Below are positions 35,588-45,678 of a DNA stretch of 64,000 nucleotides, piece by piece. The notes beneath the pieces are model-generated. The model searched no databases. It worked only from the letters and a program-made list of their open reading frames with translations, and was not told where the DNA came from. Position 1 is the stretch's first letter, and each line of letters opens with the position of its first letter. Source of the DNA: Galbibacter pacificus (lineage in GTDB: Bacteria; Bacteroidota; Bacteroidia; Flavobacteriales; Flavobacteriaceae); contig NZ_JAQSVC010000006.1 in the NCBI RefSeq assembly GCF_029603165.1, positions 124,001 through 188,000 on the forward strand. The letters run 5' to 3'. The position numbers and the translations under genes were made by a program.

Positions 35588-35659
35588 GGTCCGTTCGTCT
35601 AGGGGTTAGGACGCCAGGTTTTCATCCTGGTAACAGGGGTTCGATTCCCCTACGGACTA
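35588..35659 (+). tRNA. tRNA-Glu (UUC), second copy
   Basis: Identical over all 72 nt to the copy at 35454. The 62-bp spacer holds a CTCTTGAAAAAGAG hairpin and CGGTTTTTACCG. No separate promoter is evident, so both are probably cut from one transcript. Confidence 0.95.
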
Positions 35660-35725
35660 CTTTAAAAATAATGATAAAAGTAGAAGTAATTTCTACATTT
35701 TTTTAAAAAATTTAAGTTTAGAGAG

Positions 35726-35977
35726 ATGGCAAATCACAAGTCGGCATTAAAAAGAATCAGAAGAAACGAAGCAGTTCGTCTAAGAAATAAATATCAACAT
35801 AAAACTGTACGTAACGCTATCAAGAAATTACGTGCTACTGAAGATAAAAAAGAAGCAGAAACTTTATTACCTTCTGTAATTGGTATGATAGACAAATTAG
35901 CAAAGAAGAATATTATCCATGCCAATAAGGCTGGAAACCTAAAATCTGGATTAACTAAAGGAGTGAACGCTCTTTAA
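35726..35977 (+). CDS. rpsT: 30S ribosomal protein S20
   Basis: 83 residues, basic, with the S20 signature MANHKSALKRIRRNEAVRLRN and the IHANKAGNLKSGL end. It binds 16S rRNA early in 30S assembly. ATG start preceded by an AT-rich leader of 66 bp after the second tRNA-Glu. It is closed by a strong terminator. Confidence 0.97.
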   Translation: MANHKSALKRIRRNEAVRLRNKYQHKTVRNAIKKLRATEDKKEAETLLPSVIGMIDKLAKKNIIHANKAGNLKSGLTKGVNAL

Positions 35978-36003
35978 TAATCTGGTTTTATACTATAATT
36001 TAT

Positions 36004-36038
36004 AAACGCTCTGCTATTTTGTGGAGCGTTTTTTTTTA
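36004..36038 (+). terminator. terminator of rpsT
   Basis: AAACGCTC (36004-36011) / GAGCGTTT (36024-36031) with eight to nine T after the stem. Confidence 0.85.
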
Positions 36039-36072
36039 GACTTTTTTAAACATTAATAGATTTTAGAAAGAT

Positions 36073-37005
36073 ATGGAAAACGGCATTTATGCAAAGTTTA
36101 ATACTTCAAAAGGAGAAATTCTTGTAAAATTAACTTACGACAAAACCCCGGGAACAGTTGGTAATTTTGTGGCCCTGGCCGAAGGAAACATGGAAAATAG
36201 TGTAAAACCACAAGGAAAACCATACTACGACGAACTTACTTTCCATAGGGTAATAAACGACTTTATGATTCAAGGAGGCTGCCCGTTGGGAACCGGTACA
36301 GGCGACGCAGGTTATAAATTTGACGACGAATTTCATCCAGAACTAAGGCATAACAGGCCCGGCGTACTGTCTATGGCAAATGCCGGACCGGGAACAAACG
36401 GGTCGCAATTTTTTATTACACACGTTGAAACTCCATGGCTTGACGACAAGCACAGCGTTTTTGGGTTTGTTGAAAAAGGGCAGGAAATTGTAGATGCCGT
36501 ACAGCAGGGAGATAAATTGGAGAGTGTTGAGGTTATCCGTATAGGTGAAGAAGCCAAAAATTGGAATGCCATTGAAGCGTTTAGGACCTTTGAAGGCGAA
36601 AGAGAAAAAAGAATAGCCGCCGAAAAGGCCAAGGCTGAAGAAGCATTGGAAAAATTGGCCGCCGGGTTTGAAAAGACCGAAAGCGGATTGAGATATAAAA
36701 TGATTCAAAAAGGAAATGGTGCAAAAGCCGAAAAAGGAAAAACGGTTTCGGTTCATTACAAAGGACAACTGGAAAACGGCCAGGTTTTCGATTCTTCCTA
36801 CAGCAGAAACCAGCCAATAGATTTTACTTTGGGTGCTGGTCAGGTAATTTCTGGTTGGGACGAAGGGATTGCCTTGCTTCAGGTAGGCGATAAAGCCCGT
36901 TTTGTAATTCCTGCTCATTTAGGTTACGGCTCAAGAGGCGCCGGAGGTATAATCCCCCCAAATGCAACACTTATTTTTGATGTTGAGCTGGTAAACGTTA
37001 AATAA
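36073..37005 (+). CDS. cyclophilin-FKBP fusion peptidyl-prolyl isomerase
   Basis: 310 residues with two unrelated isomerase domains. About 1-165 is a cyclophilin: [51 protein letters not shown] (active-site FHRV, FxMQGG- and QFFIT-type residues present). About 166-205 is a coiled-coil-like linker ([18 protein letters not shown]). About 205-310 is an [71 protein letters not shown]. Dual-family immunophilins of this order are known from flavobacteria. No signal peptide, so cytosolic. Confidence 0.92.
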   Translation: MENGIYAKFNTSKGEILVKLTYDKTPGTVGNFVALAEGNMENSVKPQGKPYYDELTFHRVINDFMIQGGCPLGTGTGDAGYKFDDEFHPELRHNRPGVLSMANAGPGTNGSQFFITHVETPWLDDKHSVFGFVEKGQEIVDAVQQGDKLESVEVIRIGEEAKNWNAIEAFRTFEGEREKRIAAEKAKAEEALEKLAAGFEKTESGLRYKMIQKGNGAKAEKGKTVSVHYKGQLENGQVFDSSYSRNQPIDFTLGAGQVISGWDEGIALLQVGDKARFVIPAHLGYGSRGAGGIIPPNATLIFDVELVNVK

Positions 37006-37029
37006 TAAAATTATTATAACAATTTAAGG

Positions 37030-37060
37030 TCCTGTTGCATCTTGGTGTAACAGGATTTTT
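37030..37060 (+). terminator. terminator of the fusion isomerase
   Basis: TCCTGTTGCA (37030-37039) / TGTAACAGGA (37046-37055), one mismatch, followed by TTTTTT. Confidence 0.8.
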
Positions 37061-37068
37061 TATATTTG
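37061..37068 (+). promoter_or_regulatory. -7 element almost touching the bacillithiol-transferase start
   Basis: TATATTTG ends 4 bp before the ATG at 37073. With the usual distance from the -7 box to the transcript start this gives a leaderless or nearly leaderless mRNA. A TTG at 37042-37044 has only 16-bp spacing. Confidence 0.5.
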
Positions 37069-37072
37069 GCGC

Positions 37073-37618
37073 ATGACTACTGAAGCGCTAGAAAAACTAA
37101 AATATCCAATCGGGAAATTTACAATTCCCGACAATATTACTTCAAAAGACATACAAAAGTGGATCAAGACCATTGAGTTTTTCCCCGATAAGCTGGAAAG
37201 CCTGGTGGAGGATTTTGACGACCTTCAGCTCGATACGCCATACAGGCCGGGCGGATGGACAGTACGTCAGGTTATACACCATCTGGCCGATAGCCATATA
37301 AACAGTTATGTGCGTTTTAAATGGACACTTACCGAGGAAAAACCGACCATAAAAGCATACCATGAAGATAGATGGGCGCTTTTGGATGATGGAGCGCATG
37401 CAGATATTGATCTTTCCTTGAGTTTGATAGAATCTTTGCACAAGCGATGGGCATACATGCTGAAAGATTTAACAGCGAAGCAATTAAACCGAACTTTTAT
37501 ACATCCGGAATCTAAAGCCGAAATATCGCTGAAGCAGTTAATTGGAATTTACGATTGGCATTGCAGGCATCATTTTGCGCATATAAAAGAATTGGCCAAA
37601 AGGGAAGACTGGGTTTAA
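37073..37618 (+). CDS. YfiT/BstA-like bacillithiol transferase (DinB superfamily)
   Basis: 181 residues of the DinB fold, YfiT subgroup. YRPGGWTVRQVIHHLADSHINSYVRFK near residue 60 carries the first metal His (HHLADSH) and YDWHCRHHFAHIKEL near 160 the other two. The N-terminal KLKYPIGKF and 'PTIKAY' segment fit the group. YfiT (BstA) proteins conjugate bacillithiol to electrophiles for detoxification, which matches the YpdA gene at 1467. Probably leaderless. Confidence 0.85.
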   Translation: MTTEALEKLKYPIGKFTIPDNITSKDIQKWIKTIEFFPDKLESLVEDFDDLQLDTPYRPGGWTVRQVIHHLADSHINSYVRFKWTLTEEKPTIKAYHEDRWALLDDGAHADIDLSLSLIESLHKRWAYMLKDLTAKQLNRTFIHPESKAEISLKQLIGIYDWHCRHHFAHIKELAKREDWV

Positions 37619-37733
37619 TGGGCTGGCTGGCTGCGTAAGTTTTTTATGGGGTTGTTGTTTTTTTGTGAAGCTTAAACCCCGATAGTCAAAAAAATATAAA
37701 GAAAAAAATAAGGCATAGTTTTTAACTTTCAAG

Positions 37734-37741
37734 TATTTTTG
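37734..37741 (+). promoter_or_regulatory. -7 element of pyrD
   Basis: TATTTTTG, 18 bp before the ATG at 37760. It overlaps the TTG that would begin a longer reading frame, so that upstream start is excluded. Confidence 0.6.
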
Positions 37742-37759
37742 CGCAAACAAGCATTTTTC

Positions 37760-38776
37760 ATGTATAAATTACTTATAAGGCCTATTCTTTTTCAGTTCGA
37801 TCCGGAAAAAGTGCATTATTTTACATTTTCCATAATTAAATTTCTGAACAAAATTCCCGGTGCTTCTGCAATAACAAGGGCTATTTATTGTTTGGATAAT
37901 AAAAAATTGGGACGAGAGGTCTTTGGATTAAAATTTAAAAACCCGGTAGGCTTGGCCGCCGGTTTTGATAAAGATGCCAAACTGTACAACGAATTGCATA
38001 ATTTTGGATTTGGTTTTGTAGAAATAGGGACCTTAACCCCAAAAGGACAGCCCGGAAATCCTAAAAAAAGGCTGTTTAGATTAAAAAGCGACAAGGCCAT
38101 TATTAACAGGATGGGGTTCAACAATGGCGGGGTGCAGGAAGCTGTTGATCGCTTAAAGAAAAATAAAGGGGTTTTAATTGGCGGGAACATTGGCAAGAAT
38201 AAAAATACTCCCAATGAAAATGCTGTAGATGATTATAAAATTTGTTTTGAGGCGTTATACCCTTATGTGGACTATTTTGTTGTGAACGTAAGCTCTCCCA
38301 ATACTCCAAATTTACGCGAACTTCAGGACAAGGAGCCGTTAACCAAGTTGTTACAAACACTTCAGGAAATAAACCGGGGGAAAGAAAAGACTAAGCCAAT
38401 ACTTTTAAAAATAGCACCAGACTTGACCAACAATCAATTACTGGACATAATTGCTATTGTGAACGAAACCAAAATAGCAGGGGTTATTGCTACAAACACA
38501 ACAATTTCCAGGGAAGGGCTTGCTTCTGAAAATAAAAAAGAAAACGGAGGCTTGAGTGGGGTGCCGCTTGCACGAAGAGCTACAGAGGTAATTCGCTTTT
38601 TGTCCGAAAAAAGCAATAAGTCATTCCCGATTATTGGTGTGGGTGGAATTCATTCGGCAAAAGATGCTCTGGAAAAATTAGATGCAGGGGCATCGTTGGT
38701 ACAGATTTATACCGGATTTATATATGAAGGTCCGTCATTGGTAAAAAAAATCAATAAGACTATTTTAAAATCGTAG
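37760..38776 (+). CDS. pyrD: dihydroorotate dehydrogenase, quinone-linked (class 2)
   Basis: 338 residues. It oxidises dihydroorotate to orotate in pyrimidine synthesis and passes electrons to the quinone pool. The N-terminal amphipathic helix ([20 protein letters not shown]) is the class 2 membrane-binding element. [48 protein letters not shown] and [15 protein letters not shown] (catalytic Ser, not Cys, as in class 2) follow, then [32 protein letters not shown] near the C-terminus. ATG at 37760 is chosen since the promoter box excludes a longer form. LysE follows without gap. Confidence 0.97.
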   Translation: MYKLLIRPILFQFDPEKVHYFTFSIIKFLNKIPGASAITRAIYCLDNKKLGREVFGLKFKNPVGLAAGFDKDAKLYNELHNFGFGFVEIGTLTPKGQPGNPKKRLFRLKSDKAIINRMGFNNGGVQEAVDRLKKNKGVLIGGNIGKNKNTPNENAVDDYKICFEALYPYVDYFVVNVSSPNTPNLRELQDKEPLTKLLQTLQEINRGKEKTKPILLKIAPDLTNNQLLDIIAIVNETKIAGVIATNTTISREGLASENKKENGGLSGVPLARRATEVIRFLSEKSNKSFPIIGVGGIHSAKDALEKLDAGASLVQIYTGFIYEGPSLVKKINKTILKS

Positions 38777-39400
38777 TTGTTGAATTTAGAAATTCTATAT
38801 GCATTTGTATTGGCTACAGCGGCCTTGGCGTTTGCTCCCGGGCCAGACAATATATATGTGTTAATGCAAAGCATGGTCCATGGCGTAAAAAGTGGCTTGG
38901 CTACTGTTTTTGGCTTAATGTCGGGGTGTGTTGTGCATACCAGTTTGGTGGCTTTTGGGGTTTCGGTACTTATTAAGCAGTCTCCATTTTTATTTACGGG
39001 TTTAAAGGTTGTTGGTGCCGGTTATTTGTTGTTTTTGGCCTATAAAGTTTTTAAAGGCAATGCCCATATTCAATTGGGGGAAGGGCATGTCCCGAAAAAA
39101 ACATACAAGTCGCTTTTTGTTCAAGGTTTTTTTATGAATGTGCTCAATCCCAAGGTCTCTATTTTTTTTCTGGCTTTTTTTCCGGGGTTCCTATTTAGCG
39201 ATTCAATGAATAGTGTATGGCAATTTTATATTCTTGGAGCCATATTTATAGTGGTTTCCTTTATTATTTTTGCTTTTATAGCAATTTTGGCCGGACGTAT
39301 TTCTATATATTTAAAACAACATAAAAATACCGGATTGGTACTAAAATGGCTTCAAATAGTGGTTTTTATGGGGATAGCAGCCTTCCTTTTATTAAAGTAA
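38777..39400 (+). CDS. LysE-family amino-acid exporter
   Basis: 207 residues with about six helices. FAPGPDNIYVLMQSMVHGVKSG is the family's N-terminal signature (FxPGPDxxxVxxxS), and FFMNVLNPKVSIFFLAFFPGFL is the second. The family exports amino acids such as lysine, threonine or homoserine lactones. There is no ATG near the N-terminus; the first codon after the pyrD stop is TTG followed by a second TTG, so translation seems to start there by coupling with pyrD. Confidence 0.88.
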   Translation: MLNLEILYAFVLATAALAFAPGPDNIYVLMQSMVHGVKSGLATVFGLMSGCVVHTSLVAFGVSVLIKQSPFLFTGLKVVGAGYLLFLAYKVFKGNAHIQLGEGHVPKKTYKSLFVQGFFMNVLNPKVSIFFLAFFPGFLFSDSMNSVWQFYILGAIFIVVSFIIFAFIAILAGRISIYLKQHKNTGLVLKWLQIVVFMGIAAFLLLK

Positions 39401-39459
39401 CGTTTTATTCTTTGTCCTTTTTATAACTTAATTATCCTTTATTGCCCATTTAAAAACAC

Positions 39460-39490
39460 TTGTGTAAGCAATAGAGGATGTTTACCTTTG
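39460..39490 (+). promoter_or_regulatory. promoter of the HAD phosphatase gene
   Basis: TTG (39460-39462), 20 bp, TACCTTTG (39483-39490). The predicted transcript starts about 13 bp before the TTG start codon at 39509. Confidence 0.6.
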
Positions 39491-39508
39491 ATTTAAACGT
39501 AATTAATT

Positions 39509-40168
39509 TTGACTAAAAATCATTTTATCTTCGATATGGACGGGGTCATAGTAGACAGTGAACCGGTGCATCAAGAAATATTAAATAAAGTTTTTCAGGA
39601 ACTTAACCTAGAATTTTCAGTAGCATATCATCATACTTTAGTAGGGATGGCGGCAATTCCCATGTGGGAAAAAATCCGGACCGATTTCAGTATCGAAACA
39701 AACGCCCGCGAGCTAATGAACTTTCATAAGGAGTTTTTGTTTATTGAAATGGGCAAAAGAAAAATAGCCCCGGTTCCGGGTGTGATAGATTTACTTTTAA
39801 GATTGAAAAAAATGGGGATATCAATTTCCCTGGCTTCATCTTCTCCATTAAAATTGATAAATTTATTTATTGACCAACTAGAAATAAGAAGCTATTTTGA
39901 TTATTTAATAAGTGGGGAAAATATAGAGAGGAGCAAACCTTTTCCGGATATTTTTTTAAAAGTAGCCAATGAGTATGGCGTTAGCCCAGATAAATTTGTG
40001 GTTATAGAAGATAGCTATAACGGGGTGAGGGCCGCCAAGGCAGCCAAAATGACATGCATTGGCTATAAGAACCCGAATTCGGGAAATCAGGATTTATCGC
40101 CTGCCGACATAATTATTACTAGCTTTACAAAATTAACCGATGAAAAAATAAAACTGATTGCCACGTAA
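39509..40168 (+). CDS. HAD-family hydrolase (beta-phosphoglucomutase-like)
   Basis: 219 residues. Motif I FDMDGVIVDSEPVHQ gives the nucleophile and acid Asp, motif II is SLASSSPLK, the motif III Lys is in ERSKPFPDIF, and motif IV is VVIEDSYNGVRAAKAA. The layout with a small cap inserted after motif I fits subfamily IA phosphatases or phosphomutases. The start must be TTG at 39509, because an in-frame stop lies at 39500-39502 and the first Met is inside motif I. The substrate is unknown. Three bp separate it from the HMG-CoA lyase gene. Confidence 0.85.
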   Translation: MTKNHFIFDMDGVIVDSEPVHQEILNKVFQELNLEFSVAYHHTLVGMAAIPMWEKIRTDFSIETNARELMNFHKEFLFIEMGKRKIAPVPGVIDLLLRLKKMGISISLASSSPLKLINLFIDQLEIRSYFDYLISGENIERSKPFPDIFLKVANEYGVSPDKFVVIEDSYNGVRAAKAAKMTCIGYKNPNSGNQDLSPADIIITSFTKLTDEKIKLIAT

Positions 40169-40171
40169 TAA

Positions 40172-41035
40172 ATGGAAGCGGTAAAAATTATAGAATGCCC
40201 AAGGGATGCAATGCAGGGAATAAAGGCCTTTATTCCTACCGAAAAGAAAGCGCAGTATATTCAGGCACTATTGCGCTGCGGTTTTCATACGGTAGATTTT
40301 GGAAGTTTTGTTTCCCCAAAGGCCATTCCGCAAATGGTAGATACCGCACAGGTGCTTTCCAAACTGGACTTGTCCAAAACCCAAAGCAAGCTTTTGGCAA
40401 TAGTGGCAAACGTTCGTGGGGCAGAAGATGCCTGTAAATTTCCCGAAATAGATTATTTGGGGTACCCGTTTTCAATTTCCGAAAACTTTCAGATGCGCAA
40501 TACACACAAAACCATTGCAGAGAGCGTAGATATTTTATCAGAAATTTTAGAAAATGCCACTAAATCCGGAAAAGAAGTGGTTGCTTATTTGTCCATGGGA
40601 TTTGGTAACCCGTATGGAGACCCATGGAATGTGGAAATTGTAGGAAAGTGGACCGAAAAACTTGCATCAATGGGCATAAAAATCCTCTCGCTTTCAGATA
40701 CTGTTGGTTCTTCAACTCCCGAAACCATTCACTATTTGTTCTCTAATTTAATTCCCAGATACCCCAAGATTGAATTTGGCGCACATTTGCATACAACGCC
40801 CCAAAGTTGGCATGAAAAGGTCAATGCCGCATACAATGCCGGGTGTAGGCGCTTTGACGGGGCCATTCAAGGATTTGGTGGTTGCCCCATGGCAGCCGAT
40901 GAGCTTACGGGAAACATGCCCACCGAAAAATTACTTTCGTATGCCAATGCCGTCAAGGCAAATACCAATATAAATGCCATGAGTTTTGAAAGTGTCTACA
41001 ACGAAGCTATCAAGATTTTCGATAATTATCATTAA
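40172..41035 (+). CDS. hydroxymethylglutaryl-CoA lyase
   Basis: 287 residues of the DRE-TIM barrel family. The N-terminal IIECPRDAMQGIKAFIPTEKKAQYIQALL has ECPRDAMQG (Arg and Asp of the DRE core), VDFGSFVSPKAIPQM is the next strand, SLSDTVGSSTPETI and FGAHLHTTPQSWHEKVNAAYNAGC give the metal-binding His pair, and FGGCPMAADELTGNMPTE supplies the catalytic Cys of the glycine loop. It cleaves HMG-CoA to acetyl-CoA and acetoacetate, the last step of leucine breakdown. Three bp after the HAD gene, likely one operon. Confidence 0.95.
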   Translation: MEAVKIIECPRDAMQGIKAFIPTEKKAQYIQALLRCGFHTVDFGSFVSPKAIPQMVDTAQVLSKLDLSKTQSKLLAIVANVRGAEDACKFPEIDYLGYPFSISENFQMRNTHKTIAESVDILSEILENATKSGKEVVAYLSMGFGNPYGDPWNVEIVGKWTEKLASMGIKILSLSDTVGSSTPETIHYLFSNLIPRYPKIEFGAHLHTTPQSWHEKVNAAYNAGCRRFDGAIQGFGGCPMAADELTGNMPTEKLLSYANAVKANTNINAMSFESVYNEAIKIFDNYH

Positions 41036-41142
41036 AAACCATATTTTTTAAAGTTTTTATTGAAGTTTAAACCGTTATTTTATTGATTAAGTTAAGATAT
41101 TCATAAAATGAAAATCGGCTTAATTCTTACTGAAAAAAGCAG

Positions 41143-42649
<1,507 letters not shown>

Positions 42650-42939
42650 ATGTTATTAGATAATAGTTGTTAGTGAAAAGGGATTAGGGAATTGTTATTT
42701 GTTAATGGTTAATTGTTATTAGGGGAAAAGGAAAAGAGCCTTTAAGTTTGAACCTGTGAACCTGAAACCTCAAATAGTGATTAGTGAAAAGGGATTGGGG
42801 AATTGTTATTTGTTAACTGTTATTGGTTATTAGGGGCTACAACTCTCAACTCTGGACTCTCAACTACCCTCAACAACATAGCATGATAGCAACATAACAG
42901 CATAACAACCAAAAACCTGAAACCAAAAACCAAAAAAAA
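42650..42939. repeat. low-complexity intergenic tract with internal duplication
   Basis: 290 bp of short repeated words with no gene. A roughly 55-bp block (AGTGAAAAGGGATTAGGGAA, then TTGTTATTTGTTAA...TTATTAGGGG) at 42671 recurs at 42782, 111 bp later, with few changes. In between are TTTGAACCTGTGAACCTG words, and after it CTCTCAACTCTGGACTCTC and AACATAGCATGATAGCAAC words. The unit TGTTAATGGTTAATTGTT is shared with the tract at 23880-23974. Confidence 0.8.
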
Positions 42940-43182
42940 TTACCCCTCTTTGTAATATACCCCGCGGTGTGGTTTTAGCTTATTTCGTAACGGAATTAGA
43001 TATTCTTTTTCCACAACAAGATAAGCAATGGCATGCTCGTTGGGGGTTATTACTTCATGGCCGGTCTTCAAAAAAGGGATTTTGTCCATTTCCATGAATT
43101 CCTTTAGGTGAACTTCATAATGCTGGGCTGTTTTTAATGCCGCGGGGCTTCTAAAATCCCATATCATTTTTATGTGTTCCAT
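42940..43182 (-). CDS. conserved-looking hypothetical protein, 80 residues
   Basis: 80 residues with no signal or membrane segment. It reads like a small globular domain: IKMIWDFRSPAALKTAQHYEVHLKEFM at the N-terminus, then GHEVITPNEHAIAYLVVEKEYLIPLRNKLKPHRG. I do not recognise the family, but codon use and composition look like a real gene and it is the only open frame in the stretch. It is on the opposite strand to its neighbours. ATG at 43182. Confidence 0.6.
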   Translation of the reverse strand: MEHIKMIWDFRSPAALKTAQHYEVHLKEFMEMDKIPFLKTGHEVITPNEHAIAYLVVEKEYLIPLRNKLKPHRGVYYKEG

Positions 43183-43257
43183 AGTTTATCTGAATCTTTT
43201 TTGGTAAAAGTAGCTAAAAATCTATCCCAAAACTATCTTATAGCGTTGTTAAAATCC

Positions 43258-43287
43258 TTGATTTATATAGGCTAATTGTTATTTTTG
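43258..43287 (+). promoter_or_regulatory. promoter of the PPIase/SurA/MoxR operon
   Basis: TTG (43258-43260), 19 bp, TATTTTTG (43280-43287), an exact consensus 38 bp before the first gene. Confidence 0.7.
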
Positions 43288-43325
43288 TCCGAATGGGGCA
43301 TAAGCTTTAAGAATAGTACTTAATA

Positions 43326-44198
43326 ATGCATAAATTTTTTATTTTAATTATAACGGCAACCCTTCTTGTTTCTTGTAATTTGTTCGTTTCAGAACCTGTT
43401 GAAGAGCCAGTGGCCAGGGTAGGTGAAAATTACCTCTACAAATCTGATCTTCAAAAAATACTGAATAAAAATATCACGGCCGAAGACAGTTTGATTGTGG
43501 TGAACAACTATATCCAAAATTGGGCGCAGGAGCAAATATTGCTGGAGCGGGCTAAGATTAACCTTACGGAAGAGAAACAGGCTCAGTTCGAAGATCTGGT
43601 AAAGCAATACAGGGCAGACCTATACACCAACGCCTACAAAGAGGGCATTGTAGCAAAATCTATGGACACATCGGTATCTGAAGAGGCTGCCGAAAGCTTT
43701 TATGAAGCCCATAAAAACAATTTTAAACTAAACGAGGATCTGGTCAAGATTAGGTATGTAAACGTTTCAGAAGATTACCCCGATATTAAAATGGTACGGG
43801 AAGCTTTTAAAAAATACGATGAAGATGGCCGCATGTACCTACAAAACTCAGAGCTGAAGTTCAGGGCCTATTCCTTCAACGATTCAGTATGGGTTAAATC
43901 GTCTTCCGTAGTAAAAAAAATACCCGGCCTTACACCCGAAAACAAAGACGAATATTTAAAAAAATCACATTTTTTTGAGCTTTCCGATTCTTTAGGAGTA
44001 TATTTGGTCACTGTAAATGAAGTGCTTAATAGAAGCCAAACAGCCCCTTTGGAATATGTAATCCCAACGGTGAAAAAAATTATATTGAACAAGAGAAAAT
44101 TGGAATTTATAAAAAATCTTGAAAAAGATCTTTTGGATGAAGCTACTCGAAAAAAAGAGTTTGAAGTATTTGAGAATAAAAAAAATAAGCAAAAATAA
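43326..44198 (+). CDS. SurA-like lipoprotein, partial PPIase relative
   Basis: 290 residues with a lipoprotein signal (ATLLVSC, Cys17). The stretch ARVGENYLYKSDLQKILNKNITAEDSLIVVNNYIQNWAQEQILLERAKINLT is the SurA_N-type chaperone helix region; the C-terminal helix region (IPTVKKIILNKRKLEFIKNLEKDL) also fits. A parvulin domain is not clear in the middle, although SEDYPDIKMVREAFKKYDEDGRMYL occupies that place. Likely outer-membrane-anchored or periplasmic chaperone. It precedes a SurA-like gene by one base and would work with it on outer-membrane proteins. Confidence 0.75.
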   Translation: MHKFFILIITATLLVSCNLFVSEPVEEPVARVGENYLYKSDLQKILNKNITAEDSLIVVNNYIQNWAQEQILLERAKINLTEEKQAQFEDLVKQYRADLYTNAYKEGIVAKSMDTSVSEEAAESFYEAHKNNFKLNEDLVKIRYVNVSEDYPDIKMVREAFKKYDEDGRMYLQNSELKFRAYSFNDSVWVKSSSVVKKIPGLTPENKDEYLKKSHFFELSDSLGVYLVTVNEVLNRSQTAPLEYVIPTVKKIILNKRKLEFIKNLEKDLLDEATRKKEFEVFENKKNKQK

Positions 44199-44199
44199 A

Positions 44200-45672
44200 A
44201 TGACAAAAATGAACAAAGCTTTATATGTTGTAGGATGTATGTTGATGTTTATAATAAATCCACTTTTAGCCCAAGAAACCCAAGTAGATTCGGTGGCTGT
44301 GGAATCTCCCGATTTATTGGTAAGTAACGACACAACAAATGTTGGGGCGGCAACAGCCAGTTTAAAAGACACCGTAAAAATAGACAATACACGGGAAAAA
44401 GTAGATGGGGTTGCGGCCGTAGTTGGAGAGTATGTAATTTTAGAATCCGATATCGATAAAAGCTTCATTGATATGCAAACCCAAGGTGTCTCAACAAAAA
44501 ACATAACACGTTGCCAGGTGCTTGGGAAATTAATGGAAGACAAGCTATATGCACATCAGGCCATTCAAGACAGTATTGTGGTTACCGATGCCGAGGTAAA
44601 CAGTACCGTAGACAGGCAAATGGACTTTTTGGTGTCGCAGGTCGGTTCCATGGAAAAACTTTTGGAATTTTACCGAAAAGACGACGAACAGAGTTTTAGG
44701 GAAGAACTGTTTGAAATTGTAAAATCTCAGCAATTGTCGCAGCGCATGCAAGCCAAAGTAGTAGAAGAAATAGAGATTACGCCAGAAGAAGTACGGCAAT
44801 GGTATAACAGCCTTGCCGAAGATGAGCGCCCTGTTTTTGGAGATGAAGTAGAAATTGCGCAAATTGTTAAAGTCCCCGAACCATCTGAAGCAGAAGTTAA
44901 GGAAACCATCGATAAATTAAAGGAATACAAAAGGGATGTTGAAGAAAACGGTTCCAGCTTTGCCATAAAGCAAACACTCTATTCTGAAGACCCCGGGAAG
45001 AACAGTAATGGCGGTATATATAAATTGAGCAAAAACTCTGGTTTTGTACAAGAATTCAAGGACGTTGCTTTTAGTACAAATGAAGGCGAAATCTCAGAGC
45101 CCTTTAAAACCGAATTTGGCTACCATATTATTTATGTTGAAAAAATAAGGGGCCAAGAACGCGATGTGCGCCATATACTGTTAAGACCAAAAATTTCTGC
45201 GGAAGCCATCGAGGAAACCAAAGACGAACTGGCAAAAATACGTACCAAGATTTTGGACGGCGAATTTACATTTGCTGAAGCAGCCAGAAATTTTTCAGAT
45301 GAAAAAGAAACCCGTTTCGATGGTGGGGTTTTAAGAAACCCAGAAACATTCGATACTAAATTCGAGCTCACCAAAATGGATCCCACCCTATACAGCCAGA
45401 TCAGTGATTTGCAAGGAGATCAAATTTCCCAACCTTTACAGGAAGAAACGAGAACCGGTATCCAATTTAAATTATTAAAAGTTATAAAAAGATATAAATC
45501 GCATAAGGCAGATTATTCGCAAGATTATGTAAAAATTAAAGAACTGGCCTTAAAGGAAAAGCAGTTTAAAGAGATTGCCGAATGGATGGACGAAAAAATT
45601 AAAGATACATATATAAGCGTAGCCCCCGATAGCAAAGGTTGCGATTTTGCCAATAATTGGTTGAAAAAATAA
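44200..45672 (+). CDS. surA: periplasmic peptidyl-prolyl isomerase, SurA-like
   Basis: 490 residues from ATG 44200, one base after the previous stop; an open frame from 44119 lies inside the preceding gene and is not used. Signal peptide ending INPLLA-QET. About 65-230 is the SurA_N chaperone domain (KVDGVAAVVGEYVILESDID, TRCQVLGKLMEDKLYAHQAI). Two parvulin-type PPIase domains follow: about 235-345 (GDEVEIAQIVKVPEPSE, and NSGFVQEFKDVAFSTNEGEISEPFKTEFGYHIIYVE) and about 345-455 (DVRHILLRPKISAEAIEE, and GEFTFAEAARNFSDEKET). It escorts outer-membrane proteins to the BAM complex. Confidence 0.9.
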   Translation: MTKMNKALYVVGCMLMFIINPLLAQETQVDSVAVESPDLLVSNDTTNVGAATASLKDTVKIDNTREKVDGVAAVVGEYVILESDIDKSFIDMQTQGVSTKNITRCQVLGKLMEDKLYAHQAIQDSIVVTDAEVNSTVDRQMDFLVSQVGSMEKLLEFYRKDDEQSFREELFEIVKSQQLSQRMQAKVVEEIEITPEEVRQWYNSLAEDERPVFGDEVEIAQIVKVPEPSEAEVKETIDKLKEYKRDVEENGSSFAIKQTLYSEDPGKNSNGGIYKLSKNSGFVQEFKDVAFSTNEGEISEPFKTEFGYHIIYVEKIRGQERDVRHILLRPKISAEAIEETKDELAKIRTKILDGEFTFAEAARNFSDEKETRFDGGVLRNPETFDTKFELTKMDPTLYSQISDLQGDQISQPLQEETRTGIQFKLLKVIKRYKSHKADYSQDYVKIKELALKEKQFKEIAEWMDEKIKDTYISVAPDSKGCDFANNWLKK

Positions 45673-45678
45673 AAAAGA

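Noticed and set aside
35454-35659. The tandem tRNA-Glu repeats as an integration (att) duplication
   Set aside because: Both copies are complete tRNAs, only 62 bp apart, with no integrase or cargo between them.
36343-36918. A 191-codon frame opposite the fusion isomerase
   Set aside because: Its Phe/Cys-rich protein has no plausible fold and the sense strand has strong family motifs.
42650-42939. CRISPR-like direct repeats
   Set aside because: The repeated words are of varied length and degenerate, there are no regular spacers and no cas genes in the window.
44119-44199. A longer N-terminus for the SurA-like protein
   Set aside because: The added 27 residues lie inside the preceding gene and would bury the signal peptide; ATG at 44200 directly follows the previous stop.
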